From NCBI GenBank assembly GCA_946407095.1, contig CAMJMR010000021.1:1-41590 (forward strand): a stretch of 41,590 nt of DNA. The letters are read 5' to 3'. Below, piece after piece: positions 8,217 through 15,971 of this stretch. Both the position numbers and the translations under genes were made by a program. The notes below the pieces were generated by a model that was given only the letters and a program-made list of their open reading frames with translations, was not told the origin of the DNA and did not search any database. The first letter of the stretch is position 1, and every line of letters starts with the position of its first letter. Source of the DNA: an uncultured Selenomonadales bacterium (GTDB taxonomy: Bacteria > Bacillota > Negativicutes > Selenomonadales > Selenomonadaceae).

Positions 8217-9359
8217 TTATTTCAGATTGTCCATGAAAAATTTGTTCAGCCTGTCGAACGGAATTTTATCGAAGTTGTCGTAAAGGTCGGTATGCGTCGC
8301 GCCGGGCACGACGATAATTTCTTTCGGGCTGTTCGCCTGCGCGTAAAGATTGTCGCTGTGATATTTCGAGTGCGCCTTGTCGCCCGTGATTAACATAATC
8401 GGTCGCGGGCTGAGTTCGTCGACGTGCACATCCAGCGGGAAGTTAAAGAAACCGTACGGCGTCGTCGAAGACCAGATGCCGTTTGAATTTATCGCGCGCG
8501 GGTGAAATGCTCTGCCGCGATAGTACGCGAAAAATTCTTTCGTGACTGAATCGACGTCGGCGGGCAGTGCTGGCGGGAAAAGTTTTCCGTCCGTGCCAAT
8601 TGCCTTGCCGTTGACGACGGGCACTTCGTGATAGCCCGGCAAAGTTTTTCCGAGCGAGGCTTCCTTCCAACGCATATCGGCGAGATATTCTTTGACGACT
8701 TCGCGCTGAGCGGGCGTGTAGTAGTCGCCTTGGTAGTGGTTGCGAATGCTGTCGACCATGTCGTACATCGCCGAGACCGCAACTGCTTTGATTCGCACGT
8801 CGTTAATCGCGGCAGTGACGGCCATTCCGCTCAAGCCGCAAATGCCCATTGCGCCAATGCGTTCGCGGTCGACGTAAGCCAACGAACCGACGAAATCGAC
8901 CGCCGCGCTGTAATCTTCCGTGAAAATATCGGGCGAGGCAACGTCGCGGACAGTGCCGCCGCTTTCGCCAGTGAACGACGGGTCAAACGCCACGGCAACG
9001 AAGCCCGCCTTTGCGAACTCTTGCGCGTAAAGACCCGACGATTGTTCTTTGACTGCGCCGAACGGACCGCTGACGACTATCGCGGCGTATTTTTTGTTCG
9101 CGTCAAAATTTTTGGGCAGATAAAGATGCCCAGCCACGTCAATCCCGTAACGGTTGCGGAATGTCACGAACTTTGTCTGAATCGTCTTGTCGACTTTGAA
9201 AACCCGCGTGTCGTCGCGCAAATCTTTTATCGAAGAATTTTTCATCGTCGTCGAAGTCACGGAATTCATCGGAGCCGCCGAAACGTCGCCGAAACTGCCC
9301 ATTGAAATCACCCCCGCCAATATCGCCGCCAATATCACAGATTTTTTCGGTTTGAACAT
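8217..9359 (-). CDS. Secreted alpha/beta hydrolase (dienelactone-hydrolase/YcjY-like)
   Basis: A 380-residue exported protein. Hydrophobic residues 8-28 form a signal peptide ending DVSAA. The hydrolase core starts near residue 60. GICGLSG (172-178) is the nucleophile elbow, with Cys174 where related proteins have the Cys of GICG. GDKAHSKYH probably gives the acid and GATHTDLYD the histidine, matching the family order. The substrate is unknown; several relatives cut small esters or peptides. It is transcribed away from a LysR-type regulator, the usual arrangement for a controlled target, with a predicted promoter in the shared 96-base gap. Confidence 0.85.
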   Translation of the reverse strand: MFKPKKSVILAAILAGVISMGSFGDVSAAPMNSVTSTTMKNSSIKDLRDDTRVFKVDKTIQTKFVTFRNRYGIDVAGHLYLPKNFDANKKYAAIVVSGPFGAVKEQSSGLYAQEFAKAGFVAVAFDPSFTGESGGTVRDVASPDIFTEDYSAAVDFVGSLAYVDRERIGAMGICGLSGMAVTAAINDVRIKAVAVSAMYDMVDSIRNHYQGDYYTPAQREVVKEYLADMRWKEASLGKTLPGYHEVPVVNGKAIGTDGKLFPPALPADVDSVTKEFFAYYRGRAFHPRAINSNGIWSSTTPYGFFNFPLDVHVDELSPRPIMLITGDKAHSKYHSDNLYAQANSPKEIIVVPGATHTDLYDNFDKIPFDRLNKFFMDNLK

Positions 9360-9392
9360 GGTTGCCGCTCTCCTTTACTTGTCGTTGACGAA

Positions 9393-9420
9393 ATTATATA
9401 ATCGCCGCGCAGATTGTACA
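9393..9420 (-). promoter_or_regulatory. Predicted hydrolase promoter with palindrome
   Basis: On the minus strand TGTACA, 16 bases, then TATAAT. The -10 box overlaps the perfect palindrome ATTATATAAT (9393-9402). A LysR protein encoded next door could act here; that is an inference from position only. Confidence 0.35.
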
Positions 9421-9455
9421 CTGCCGAAATTTTATCGACGAGGTAAAAAATTTTT

Positions 9456-10319
9456 ATGGAACTGCGGACGCTGAAATATTTCGTGGCGGTGGCGCGCGAG
9501 GAAAGCATAACTCGTGCCGCCGAAAAAATTCCGATAACGCAACCCGCCTTGTCGCGGGCGATTCAGTCTTTGGAGGCGGAGTTCGGCAAAAAACTTTTCA
9601 ACCGCGAAAAATATTCCGTCAAGCTTACGACTGACGGTTTGGTATTTTTTCAACACGCGCAAGAACTTTTAGCGTTGGCGCACAAAATGGAAAGCAAATT
9701 CAAAAATCCCGACAGCGTTTACGGAGACGTTTACATAGGCTGCGCGGAGTCCGACGCAATGAAATATTTCGCGCGGGTTGCCAAAGCCGTGCTCAATCGC
9801 TATCCCGACGTGCGCTTCAATCTTTACAGCGGCAACATCGAAGACCTGAGCTATCGGCTCGACAAAGGGCTTTTGGATTTTTACATTACGTTGCAGACGG
9901 TTGACGCCTCGAAATACGATTCGTTGCCTTTGCCCGCGCCCGACTTGTGGGGAATACTTTTGCGCCGTGACGACCCGCTTGCCGCAAAAAAATTTTTCAC
10001 GGTTGAAGATTTGCTGAACTTGCCGCTGATTTTGTCGCGGGAGGCATTGCGCGAAGAATACCCGAAAATCTTCGGCATTGCGCTCGAAAAATTTCAAATC
10101 GTCGCCACGTACAATTTGATATACAATGCGGCGATTTTGGCTCGCGAAGGGCTGGGCTATCCAGTTTCGCTCGACAAGCTGATTAACGACGCAGAACTTT
10201 GTTTTCGTCCGCTGGAGCCGGAATTCAAATCGGAATTGAAATTCATTTGGCGGAAAAATTTTTCGTTGACGCCGCAAGCGCAAGTTTTGCTCGACGAAAT
10301 GAAACGCTCGCTTGTATAA
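9456..10319 (+). CDS. LysR-family transcriptional regulator
   Basis: A 287-residue LysR-type regulator. The N-terminal winged helix-turn-helix (residues 1-60) has the classic pattern MELRTLKYFVAVAREESITRA, then AAEKIPITQPALSRAIQSLE and LF-R. The remaining 200 residues are the effector-binding periplasmic-binding-like domain. It is divergent from the secreted hydrolase at 8217-9359, which is the most likely target. No effector can be named. Complete and of normal length. Confidence 0.92.
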   Translation: MELRTLKYFVAVAREESITRAAEKIPITQPALSRAIQSLEAEFGKKLFNREKYSVKLTTDGLVFFQHAQELLALAHKMESKFKNPDSVYGDVYIGCAESDAMKYFARVAKAVLNRYPDVRFNLYSGNIEDLSYRLDKGLLDFYITLQTVDASKYDSLPLPAPDLWGILLRRDDPLAAKKFFTVEDLLNLPLILSREALREEYPKIFGIALEKFQIVATYNLIYNAAILAREGLGYPVSLDKLINDAELCFRPLEPEFKSELKFIWRKNFSLTPQAQVLLDEMKRSLV

Positions 10320-10377
10320 AATTTTTCTGCACCCTGCGCGGGTTGTGGAAATTTTTTTTTGCCCGTTGTAGAATGGC

Positions 10378-10477
10378 GGAAGCAACGTGACGTTGCTTCC
10401 GGCGGACGCGCCTCAACGTGACGACGACCGAAAGTAACCGTCCGCGCTTATACGAAATGCATGCAGCATTTCTAGCC
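10378..10477 (-). repeat. GGCTAG repeat element E2 (inverted)
   Basis: Minus-strand copy. The GGCTAG end is at 10472-10477, next to a hairpin pairing AAATGC-type arms. The far end is a perfect hairpin of GGAAGCAACG and CGTTGCTTCC (10378-10400). Unlike E1, E3 and E4 it does not follow the stop of a gene in its own orientation and I see no tail duplication. It lies between the LysR gene and the HlyD-like gene, 24 bases before the latter's ribosome binding site. Confidence 0.75.
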
Positions 10478-10505
10478 TCATAAAATTTTTTTTGGAGTTA
10501 ACGCA

Positions 10506-11894
10506 ATGCAAAATATCGATTTAACGGCGAAGGTTACGAGAGTCATTCGCTGCAGCCTGATCGGCGTGATTGCCTTGTCGCTGATTATCGGCTACGCCGA
10601 GTTCAAATATTGGCACAGAGACGAGACGCTTATCCTTGACGACGCAAAAGTTGTCGGGACAATGGTATCGGTGCGCGTCTTGGCGAACGGAAAAGTCAAA
10701 CAGCTTTTGTTCGACGACGGAGCCGAAGTGTACGCGGGCGATGTGATAGCGCGCCTGGAAGTCGCCATAACCGAGGAAGAAATTCGTCAGCTGGAAGAGA
10801 CCGTTCAGCTTGCCAAAGACAACTACGCGAATCTGCAGGGCGGACAAATGGTAACCGTGCCCGTTCAGCGTCAACGAGTGACATATCCGCCCGCACCGCC
10901 GCCGTCAGTGTCGTATTCCGCGCCGTCAGGCAACTTGGCTAAGCTGGAGGAGCGCGCGAATCGAATGGCCGAATTGTTCGAGATGGGAGCCGTCAGCGCG
11001 GTGCAAAGAGATGCCGCCCGCCGCGCTTACGAAAGCGCACTTGCCGAATCGTCGTCGTCATCCTACAGCTATTCCGCCGCGCCCGAGCCGATTATCGAAT
11101 ACTACACCGAATACGTTCAGGAATTCAGACCCACGCCGCCCGAAGTCTTGGAGGGTGCCGCGCAGGCCATTAAGCAAGCCGAATTGTCGCTGAACGTCGC
11201 CCGTCAAGAGGCACGCGAAACCGATGTCGTGTCGCCCGTCAACGGAACGATTTATTACGGCGTCAAAGGCGGACAGGACTTGGCGGCGGGCGAAAGCGTT
11301 GCCCGAATTGGTGACAGCCGCGAACTTTGGATTGAGGCGGTCGTCACGGAGGAAGTCTTCGACAAAATCACGTTGGGCAAGCTTGCAAGCTGTACGATTG
11401 ACGGCAAGGAAATTTTCGGCACGGTCATGGAAAAAATCAGACCGAACGTCGCCGAGCCCGTTGAAGAGACGCCGATTGAATTGCCCGACATTCCCGCCAC
11501 GGAAAATCAGCCCGCCGCGTTGATTGGCGATAATCCTCCCGCCGAGGGCGAACAGCCTGCTACTGAACAGCCGCCGCCTGCCACGGAAGAGCCTCCTCAA
11601 GTCGTCGAAGCCGAAACGGAAGTCATTGACGCGCAACCGCCCGCAGAAGGCGAAACTCAGCCCGAAGCCGCGCAAGTGCCCGCCGAGGGCGAACAACCTC
11701 CAGCCGACGCGCCGCCTCCTGCCGAATCGCAACCGACAGAGGAACAAGCTCAACCGCAACCGCCGAAACTTCCCGACGGCACCGAAAGTCAGCCCAAACC
11801 CAACGACAAGTTCATCATAAAAATTTCGTTGCCCGTCGAGCGTGATTTTGAATGCAAACCGAACACCGCCGTCGTCGTCAAAATAAAGTTGTGA
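10506..11894 (+). CDS. HlyD/membrane-fusion-like adaptor with Pro/Glu-rich insert
   Basis: A 462-residue protein. Residues 1-12 are cytosolic, and about 13-30 form one transmembrane helix. A lipoyl-like half motif follows (VSVRVLANGKVKQLLFDDGAEVYAGDVIARLE), then a broken helical hairpin and a second lipoyl half (DVVSPVNGTIYYGVKGGQDLAAG). This is the order seen in membrane-fusion proteins of type I or efflux systems. About 120 residues rich in Pro, Glu, Gln and Ala, with PAEGEQP repeats, are inserted near the C-terminus before a last beta strand. That insert is unusual and may span periplasm or wall. No partner ABC or RND gene is in the window. The last 18 codons recur downstream in recoded form. 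Confidence 0.8.
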   Translation: MQNIDLTAKVTRVIRCSLIGVIALSLIIGYAEFKYWHRDETLILDDAKVVGTMVSVRVLANGKVKQLLFDDGAEVYAGDVIARLEVAITEEEIRQLEETVQLAKDNYANLQGGQMVTVPVQRQRVTYPPAPPPSVSYSAPSGNLAKLEERANRMAELFEMGAVSAVQRDAARRAYESALAESSSSSYSYSAAPEPIIEYYTEYVQEFRPTPPEVLEGAAQAIKQAELSLNVARQEARETDVVSPVNGTIYYGVKGGQDLAAGESVARIGDSRELWIEAVVTEEVFDKITLGKLASCTIDGKEIFGTVMEKIRPNVAEPVEETPIELPDIPATENQPAALIGDNPPAEGEQPATEQPPPATEEPPQVVEAETEVIDAQPPAEGETQPEAAQVPAEGEQPPADAPPPAESQPTEEQAQPQPPKLPDGTESQPKPNDKFIIKISLPVERDFECKPNTAVVVKIKL

Positions 11895-11990
11895 GGCTAG
11901 AAATGCGCATGCATTTCGTAATGGCGCGGCGAGTGGCTGAAGTTATCGGGCGTTGCAACGCGCTTGCTGTTCCGCCGCTTTTAAAGCGGC
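11895..11990 (+). repeat. GGCTAG repeat element E3
   Basis: Begins GGCTAG right after the TGA of the HlyD-like gene, with the hairpin AAATGC/GCATTT next, and ends with CCGCTTTTAAAGCGG. The next base starts a 54-base recoded copy of the gene's 3' end. Confidence 0.8.
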
Positions 11991-12044
11991 CGCGATTTTG
12001 AATGCAAGCCGAACACCGCCGTCGTCATCAAGATTAAAGTTTGA
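11991..12044 (+). pseudogene. Duplicate of the HlyD-like gene 3' end
   Basis: 54 bases, 18 codons, aligned without gaps to 11841-11894. It reads RDFECKPNTAVVIKIKV and TGA, against RDFECKPNTAVVVKIKL and TGA. Seven codons differ: five changes are synonymous (CGT/CGC, AAA/AAG twice, ATA/ATT, AAG/AAA) and two are conservative (Val/Ile, Leu/Val). It has no start codon and no sign of being translated. Confidence 0.8.
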
Positions 12045-12065
12045 ACTTCTGCAGGAAATTTTCAG

Positions 12066-12098
12066 CCTCGTGCCGAATAACACGGGGCATTTTGTTTT
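12066..12098 (+). terminator. Probable terminator before trpB
   Basis: CCTCGTG and CACGGGG form a seven-pair stem (one G-T) around CCGAATAA, followed by CATTTTGTTTT. Confidence 0.55.
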
Positions 12099-12113
12099 AG
12101 GAGGTTTATTCAA

Positions 12114-12179
12114 ATGCGCTACTCGACTTACTCCGAAAAATATTTCACGTGGGGTGCTTCGGCACCCGAAAACTTTTAA
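12114..12179 (+). other. 21-codon leader-like ORF duplicating the trpB start
   Basis: ATG to TAA, 21 residues, starting MRYSTYSEKYFTWG, preceded by TAGGAGGTTTATTCAA. The real trpB start has GGAGGTTTCAAA and [12 protein letters not shown], so ribosome site plus first ten codons are duplicated and diverged. The copy contains one Trp codon. From 12152 to 12167 GGGTGC and GCACCC form a hairpin with a stable TTCG loop. It is either a remnant of an insertion into trpB or a leader peptide; one Trp codon and no T-run after the hairpin make a classical trp attenuator doubtful. Confidence 0.55.
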
Positions 12180-12221
12180 CCGACTCAACAGCACGCGAAA
12201 AATTTTTTTGGAGGTTTCAAA

Positions 12222-13442
12222 ATGGACTACTCGACTTACTTGAAAAAATATCCCTCGGAGGACGGACGCTTCGGTCGCTTCGGCGGCGCGTACCTGCCCC
12301 CGCAACTCGTCCCCGCCATGGAGGAAATCACGCAGGCTTACTTGACGATTTGCCACTCGTCGCAGTTCATTAACGAACTTCGCCGCATCCGCCGCGAATT
12401 CCAGGGACGCCCGACGCCCGTCTATCACTGCGAAACGCTCAGCCGCAAGCTCGGCAACTGCCAGATTTACCTCAAGCGCGAAGATTTGAATCACACGGGC
12501 GCGCACAAGCTCAATCACTGCATGGGCGAAGGTCTTTTGGCGAAGTTCATGGGCAAGCACCGCATAATCGCGGAGACGGGCGCAGGTCAGCACGGCGTGG
12601 CTTTGGCAACGGCTGCGGCTTTCTTCGGGCTCGAATGCACGATTTATATGGGCGAAGTCGATATCGCCAAGCAAGCCCCCAACGTCGCCCGCATGAAGGT
12701 TCTCGGCGCGAACGTCGTGCCGGTTTCGACGGGACTCAAGACGCTCAAGGAGGCCGTCGACGCTGCCTTTGAAGACTACCTGCAAAACTACAATGACACG
12801 ATTTACTGTATCGGATCGGCGGTCGGCCCGCACCCCTTCCCGATGATGGTTCGCGATTTCCAATTCGTCGTTGGCGAAGAGGCTCGCACGCAGTTCAAGG
12901 AAATGATGGGCTTCCTGCCCGATGTCGTGACGGCTTGCGTAGGCGGCGGCTCGAACTCGATAGGCTTCTTCCTGCCGTTTATCAATGACCCCGTCGAAAT
13001 TGTCGGCGTGGAGCCGCTCGGTCGCGGAGAAAAGCTCGGAGACCATGCCGCGTCGATGAGTTACGGCTCGGAGGGCGTCATGCACGGCTTTGATTCGATT
13101 ATGCTCAAGGACGCGAACGGCAACCCCGCGCCTGTCTACTCAATCGCAAGCGGGCTCGATTATCCGTCGGTCGGCCCCGAACATGCTTTCCTGCGCGAAA
13201 TCGGACGCGTCAAGTACGACGTGGCAAGCGATTTGGAGGCGGTCGATGCCTTCTTCAAGCTGAGCCGCTACGAAGGGATTATCCCCGCGCTTGAAAGTTC
13301 GCACGCCTTGGCCTACGCAATGAAGCTCGCGAAGAAAATGGGCAAGGGCTCGATTCTCGTGAACTTGAGCGGGCGCGGCGACAAGGATTTGGACTACGTT
13401 ATCGAACACTACGGCTACGGCGAGGACTTCAAGGACTTTTGA
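12222..13442 (+). CDS. trpB: Tryptophan synthase beta chain (orphan)
   Basis: A 406-residue PLP enzyme joining indole and serine to give tryptophan. The sequence is of the standard TrpB1 type: GRFGGAYLP near residue 20, the PLP lysine in [16 protein letters not shown] (Lys96), [10 protein letters not shown], the phosphate loop GGGSNSIG, and SGRGDKDLD at the end. [10 protein letters not shown] differs a little from the common HTGAHKINN. GGAGG precedes the ATG. No trpA or other trp gene is nearby; it is followed three bases later by a DedA gene. It may use free indole or partner with a distant TrpA. Confidence 0.93.
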   Translation: MDYSTYLKKYPSEDGRFGRFGGAYLPPQLVPAMEEITQAYLTICHSSQFINELRRIRREFQGRPTPVYHCETLSRKLGNCQIYLKREDLNHTGAHKLNHCMGEGLLAKFMGKHRIIAETGAGQHGVALATAAAFFGLECTIYMGEVDIAKQAPNVARMKVLGANVVPVSTGLKTLKEAVDAAFEDYLQNYNDTIYCIGSAVGPHPFPMMVRDFQFVVGEEARTQFKEMMGFLPDVVTACVGGGSNSIGFFLPFINDPVEIVGVEPLGRGEKLGDHAASMSYGSEGVMHGFDSIMLKDANGNPAPVYSIASGLDYPSVGPEHAFLREIGRVKYDVASDLEAVDAFFKLSRYEGIIPALESSHALAYAMKLAKKMGKGSILVNLSGRGDKDLDYVIEHYGYGEDFKDF

Positions 13443-13445
13443 CGC

Positions 13446-14036
13446 ATGGAGCAAATTTGGCAAGCTTTTCTAACTTTCATTGACTCTTGGGGCTACTTCG
13501 CGGTTGCCGTGCTTATGGCGATGGAGAACGCCTGCATTCCCGTGCCCAGCGAATTGATTTTGGGTTTCGCGGGCTATCTGGTCAGCGCGGAGCGTATGAC
13601 GTTCACGGGCGCGATGATAGCGGGCATGATTGGCGGTATGGCGGGCTCAATCTTTGCTTACGTCGTCGGCGCGACGGGCGGCAGAAAATTCGTCGACAAG
13701 TACGGAAAATATTTCTTCATCAAGAAATCGCACGTCGACTTGGCGCAGAAGTGGTTCAACAAGTACGGTGTCCGCGCAGTGTTCTTCAGCCGCATGTTGC
13801 CCGTCGTCAGGACGTTCATATCGTTGCCGGCGGGCTTTGCGCGCGTCGACTTCAAGCAATTCCTGTTTTACACGTTCGCGGGCTCGTTGCCGTGGACTGC
13901 GCTGATTTTATGGGCGGGCGTCATGCTCGGCGACAACTGGGAATATCTTCTTGAAGTCGGGCACAAATTCAGCACGGCGTTCATAGTGGTGAGCGTCGTG
14001 ATAATCGCCTGGCTTTACTTCAGACGCAAAAGATAA
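13446..14036 (+). CDS. DedA-family membrane protein
   Basis: A 196-residue integral membrane protein of the DedA/SNARE-associated family. Seen are the N-terminal re-entrant and helix region with ENACIPVPSELIL (27-39), a glycine-rich GMIGGMAGSIFAYVVG segment, the FFSRMLPVVRTFISLPAGFARVD core (conserved Arg and Pro) and two C-terminal helices. Family members act as proton-linked flippases or scramblases of lipid carriers such as undecaprenyl phosphate, or of phosphatidylethanolamine. It starts three bases after the trpB stop and may be coupled to it, although no functional link is obvious. Confidence 0.92.
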   Translation: MEQIWQAFLTFIDSWGYFAVAVLMAMENACIPVPSELILGFAGYLVSAERMTFTGAMIAGMIGGMAGSIFAYVVGATGGRKFVDKYGKYFFIKKSHVDLAQKWFNKYGVRAVFFSRMLPVVRTFISLPAGFARVDFKQFLFYTFAGSLPWTALILWAGVMLGDNWEYLLEVGHKFSTAFIVVSVVIIAWLYFRRKR

Positions 14037-14043
14037 TTGCATA

Positions 14044-14083
14044 AAAAAAAGCCTCCTACGGTCTTTGGCCGCAGGAGGTTTTT
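14044..14083. terminator. Terminator after the DedA gene
   Basis: AAAAAGCCTCCT-ACGG pairs with CCGC-AGGAGGTTTTT. It lies between the convergent DedA gene and the exported unknown, and can act in both directions. Confidence 0.85.
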
Positions 14084-14099
14084 CGTTGCGCGCGAGGCG

Positions 14100-14762
14100 T
14101 TACTTTTTCTTGACGAGGTCGGCTTTGGATTTGCCGGTCTTGTAGGTGACTTTCTTAATCTTGCGCTTGCTTGCCTTGAGTTCCTTCTGTTTCTCTTTGA
14201 CTTTCTTTTTCTCTTCCTTGGACAGGCTTTCAGTGGCGGTGTTGTCGAATTGCTTGTAGAAATTTTCGGCGGACTTGCGATAATCCTTGGTGTTCTTGCC
14301 GATTAGCTTGCTTTGGATGCTGTAGGTGTACATGAGCTTTTGGTCGGCGGCGTTGTAGATGTAGTAAAAAATCCAAGGTCTGCCCGAATTGTTGGCGAAG
14401 GTCGCCACGACGTACGAATCGGCGTATTTGCCGACGTTGGCGTTGAAAATCTTTTCCGCCTCGACGACGTCAAGCTTGTAGATGTCGACGCCCGTATCGC
14501 GGCGAATGGCGGAGGCAATCTCGTCGTAGGAAATTATTTCGCGCGTCGAAGAATATTTGCCCACTTCGTAAATTTCGCGCATCAACTCTTCGATGCCTGG
14601 TTCCTTTTCCTCCATCTTGTAGTAGTTCGGGTAGGCGACGGCGATTCTTCGGACGGTCGTCAAGTCGACGCCTTCTTCGACGCTGTCCTCGTAAGCCGCC
14701 AACGCAATCGACGACGTAAGCAGCATTGCCGACATCAGCAACGCGGTTAAAAATTTTTTCAT
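14100..14762 (-). CDS. Exported protein of unknown function, Lys-rich C-terminus
   Basis: A 220-residue protein with a signal peptide (MKKFLTALLMSAMLL, likely cut after ALA). The middle has a VRRIAVAYPNYYK strand and a SYDEIASAIRRDTGVDIYKLD helix-strand pattern; I do not recognise a family. The last 50 residues are very rich in lysine and probably basic and extended. I start at ATG 14762, behind AAGGAGG and only four bases after the dapA stop. The frame's extra 58 upstream codons lie inside dapA and are rejected. Probably co-transcribed with dapA. Confidence 0.75.
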   Translation of the reverse strand: MKKFLTALLMSAMLLTSSIALAAYEDSVEEGVDLTTVRRIAVAYPNYYKMEEKEPGIEELMREIYEVGKYSSTREIISYDEIASAIRRDTGVDIYKLDVVEAEKIFNANVGKYADSYVVATFANNSGRPWIFYYIYNAADQKLMYTYSIQSKLIGKNTKDYRKSAENFYKQFDNTATESLSKEEKKKVKEKQKELKASKRKIKKVTYKTGKSKADLVKKK

Positions 14763-14766
14763 GGAA

Positions 14767-15663
14767 TCAATTCGCCTCCTTGAGCAAGCCGTGAACTTTG
14801 AGCGCGGCTTTAATCTGTTCGACGTGTTTGGCTTCGGGCTCGCAGAGCGGCATGCGCAACTTGCCGACGTTCCAGCCTTGCAGGCGCATGGCGACCTTGA
14901 CGGGAATGGGGTTGACTTCGCAGAACAGCGCGTCAATCAAATCGCAGTAGTCAATTTGCATGCGCGACGCCTCGTCGATTTTGCCGTCAAAATAATTTTG
15001 GCAAAGCATATGCGTTTCGCGCGGCGCGACGTTCGACATGACGGAAATGACGCCGACGCCGCCCAATGACAAAATCGGAACGGTTTGGTCGTCGTTGCCC
15101 GAATAAATCGCCAAGTCGTCACCGCAAAGCTTGCGTGTCCGAAGAATCGAAGTCAAATCGCCGTTTGCCTCCTTGGCGGCGACGATGCGCGGGTGCTTGG
15201 ACAGTTTGGCGTAAGTTTCGGGTTTGATGTCGACGCCCGTGCGTCCGGGCACGTTGTAGAGAATCGACGGGATGTTGACGCTGTCGGCGATTTTCGTGTA
15301 GTGCGCGGCGAGTCCGAGCTGGGTGCACTTGTTGTAGTAGGGCGTGACCAACAGGACGGCTTGCACGCCGACTTTTTCGGCATATTGCGAAAGTTCGACG
15401 GCGTAAGCGGTGTCGTTGGAGCCCGTGCCCGCTATGACGGGGACGCGCCCGTTGACGTGTTCGACCGTGAATTTAATCGCGGCTTTGTGTTCGGCGTCGT
15501 TCATTGTGGCGGCTTCGCCTGTCGTGCCCGTGATACAAATCGCGTCCGTCAGATTTTCAATCTGGTAGTCAATCATGCGTCCGAGTTCCGCGAAGTTTAT
15601 GCCCGTCTCGTCGAAGGGGGTAACTATCGCGACGCACGCGCCCTTGAATGGAATTTGTTTCAT
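14767..15663 (-). CDS. dapA: 4-Hydroxy-tetrahydrodipicolinate synthase
   Basis: A 298-residue TIM-barrel lyase condensing pyruvate and aspartate semialdehyde, the first committed step to lysine and diaminopimelate for peptidoglycan. Catalytic residues are visible: TGTTGE (46-50 region), Tyr136 in YNVPGRTG, and the Schiff-base Lys164 in VAAKEANGD. GGAGGG precedes the ATG. It lies behind the mini-flagellin gene and ahead of the exported unknown; no other lysine gene is adjacent. Confidence 0.95.
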   Translation of the reverse strand: MKQIPFKGACVAIVTPFDETGINFAELGRMIDYQIENLTDAICITGTTGEAATMNDAEHKAAIKFTVEHVNGRVPVIAGTGSNDTAYAVELSQYAEKVGVQAVLLVTPYYNKCTQLGLAAHYTKIADSVNIPSILYNVPGRTGVDIKPETYAKLSKHPRIVAAKEANGDLTSILRTRKLCGDDLAIYSGNDDQTVPILSLGGVGVISVMSNVAPRETHMLCQNYFDGKIDEASRMQIDYCDLIDALFCEVNPIPVKVAMRLQGWNVGKLRMPLCEPEAKHVEQIKAALKVHGLLKEAN

Positions 15664-15712
15664 GTAAAGCCCTCCAAAAAAATTTTAGTCAGTCGTCAAA
15701 GTCTGCCCGCAT

Positions 15713-15961
15713 TCAGTTGCGGGTCACATGGCGTCCGGCAACAATTTCCAAAGCTTGAACTATGGTTTCCTTGTCGACGCCGAGATTCAGGAGCTTGTCA
15801 ACCAATCTGTAAATTTCCGTGCGGTCGTCGTCATTTGTCGCGTAAGAAGTTTCTGCGTCCCATGAATCTTCCGCCAAGCTCTTGTTGAGTGCGGTGCTGT
15901 TCTGATTCAAAATGTTGAGTGTGCGAACTGCGCTCATATTGTTTTTAACGTCCATGCCCAT
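15713..15961 (-). CDS. Mini-protein with flagellin N-terminus
   Basis: An 82-residue protein. Residues 4-28 (DVKNNMSAVRTLNILNQNST, then ALNKS) match the D0 N-terminal helix of Selenomonas-type flagellins, which begin VVKNNMSAV-TLN-LN. After KSLAEDSWDAE the match stops and an acidic stretch and one helical segment (EIYRLVDKLLNLGVDKETIVQALEIV) follow; no D1 domain or C-terminal D0 helix exists. The ATG at 15961 follows GAGGTG by six bases; the GTG at 15970 is too close to that site. It is 10 bases behind the M16 protease gene. It could be a decayed flagellin or a regulator mimicking the secreted part of flagellin. Confidence 0.7.
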   Translation of the reverse strand: MGMDVKNNMSAVRTLNILNQNSTALNKSLAEDSWDAETSYATNDDDRTEIYRLVDKLLNLGVDKETIVQALEIVAGRHVTRN

Positions 15962-15971
15962 TGCGCTCACC

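Noticed and set aside
12152-12167. Classical trp attenuator before trpB
   Set aside because: Only one Trp codon in the small frame and no T run after the hairpin; recorded as leader-like only.
11943-13085. 380-codon minus frame across trpB
   Set aside because: Shadow of trpB, extended by chance through the repeat.
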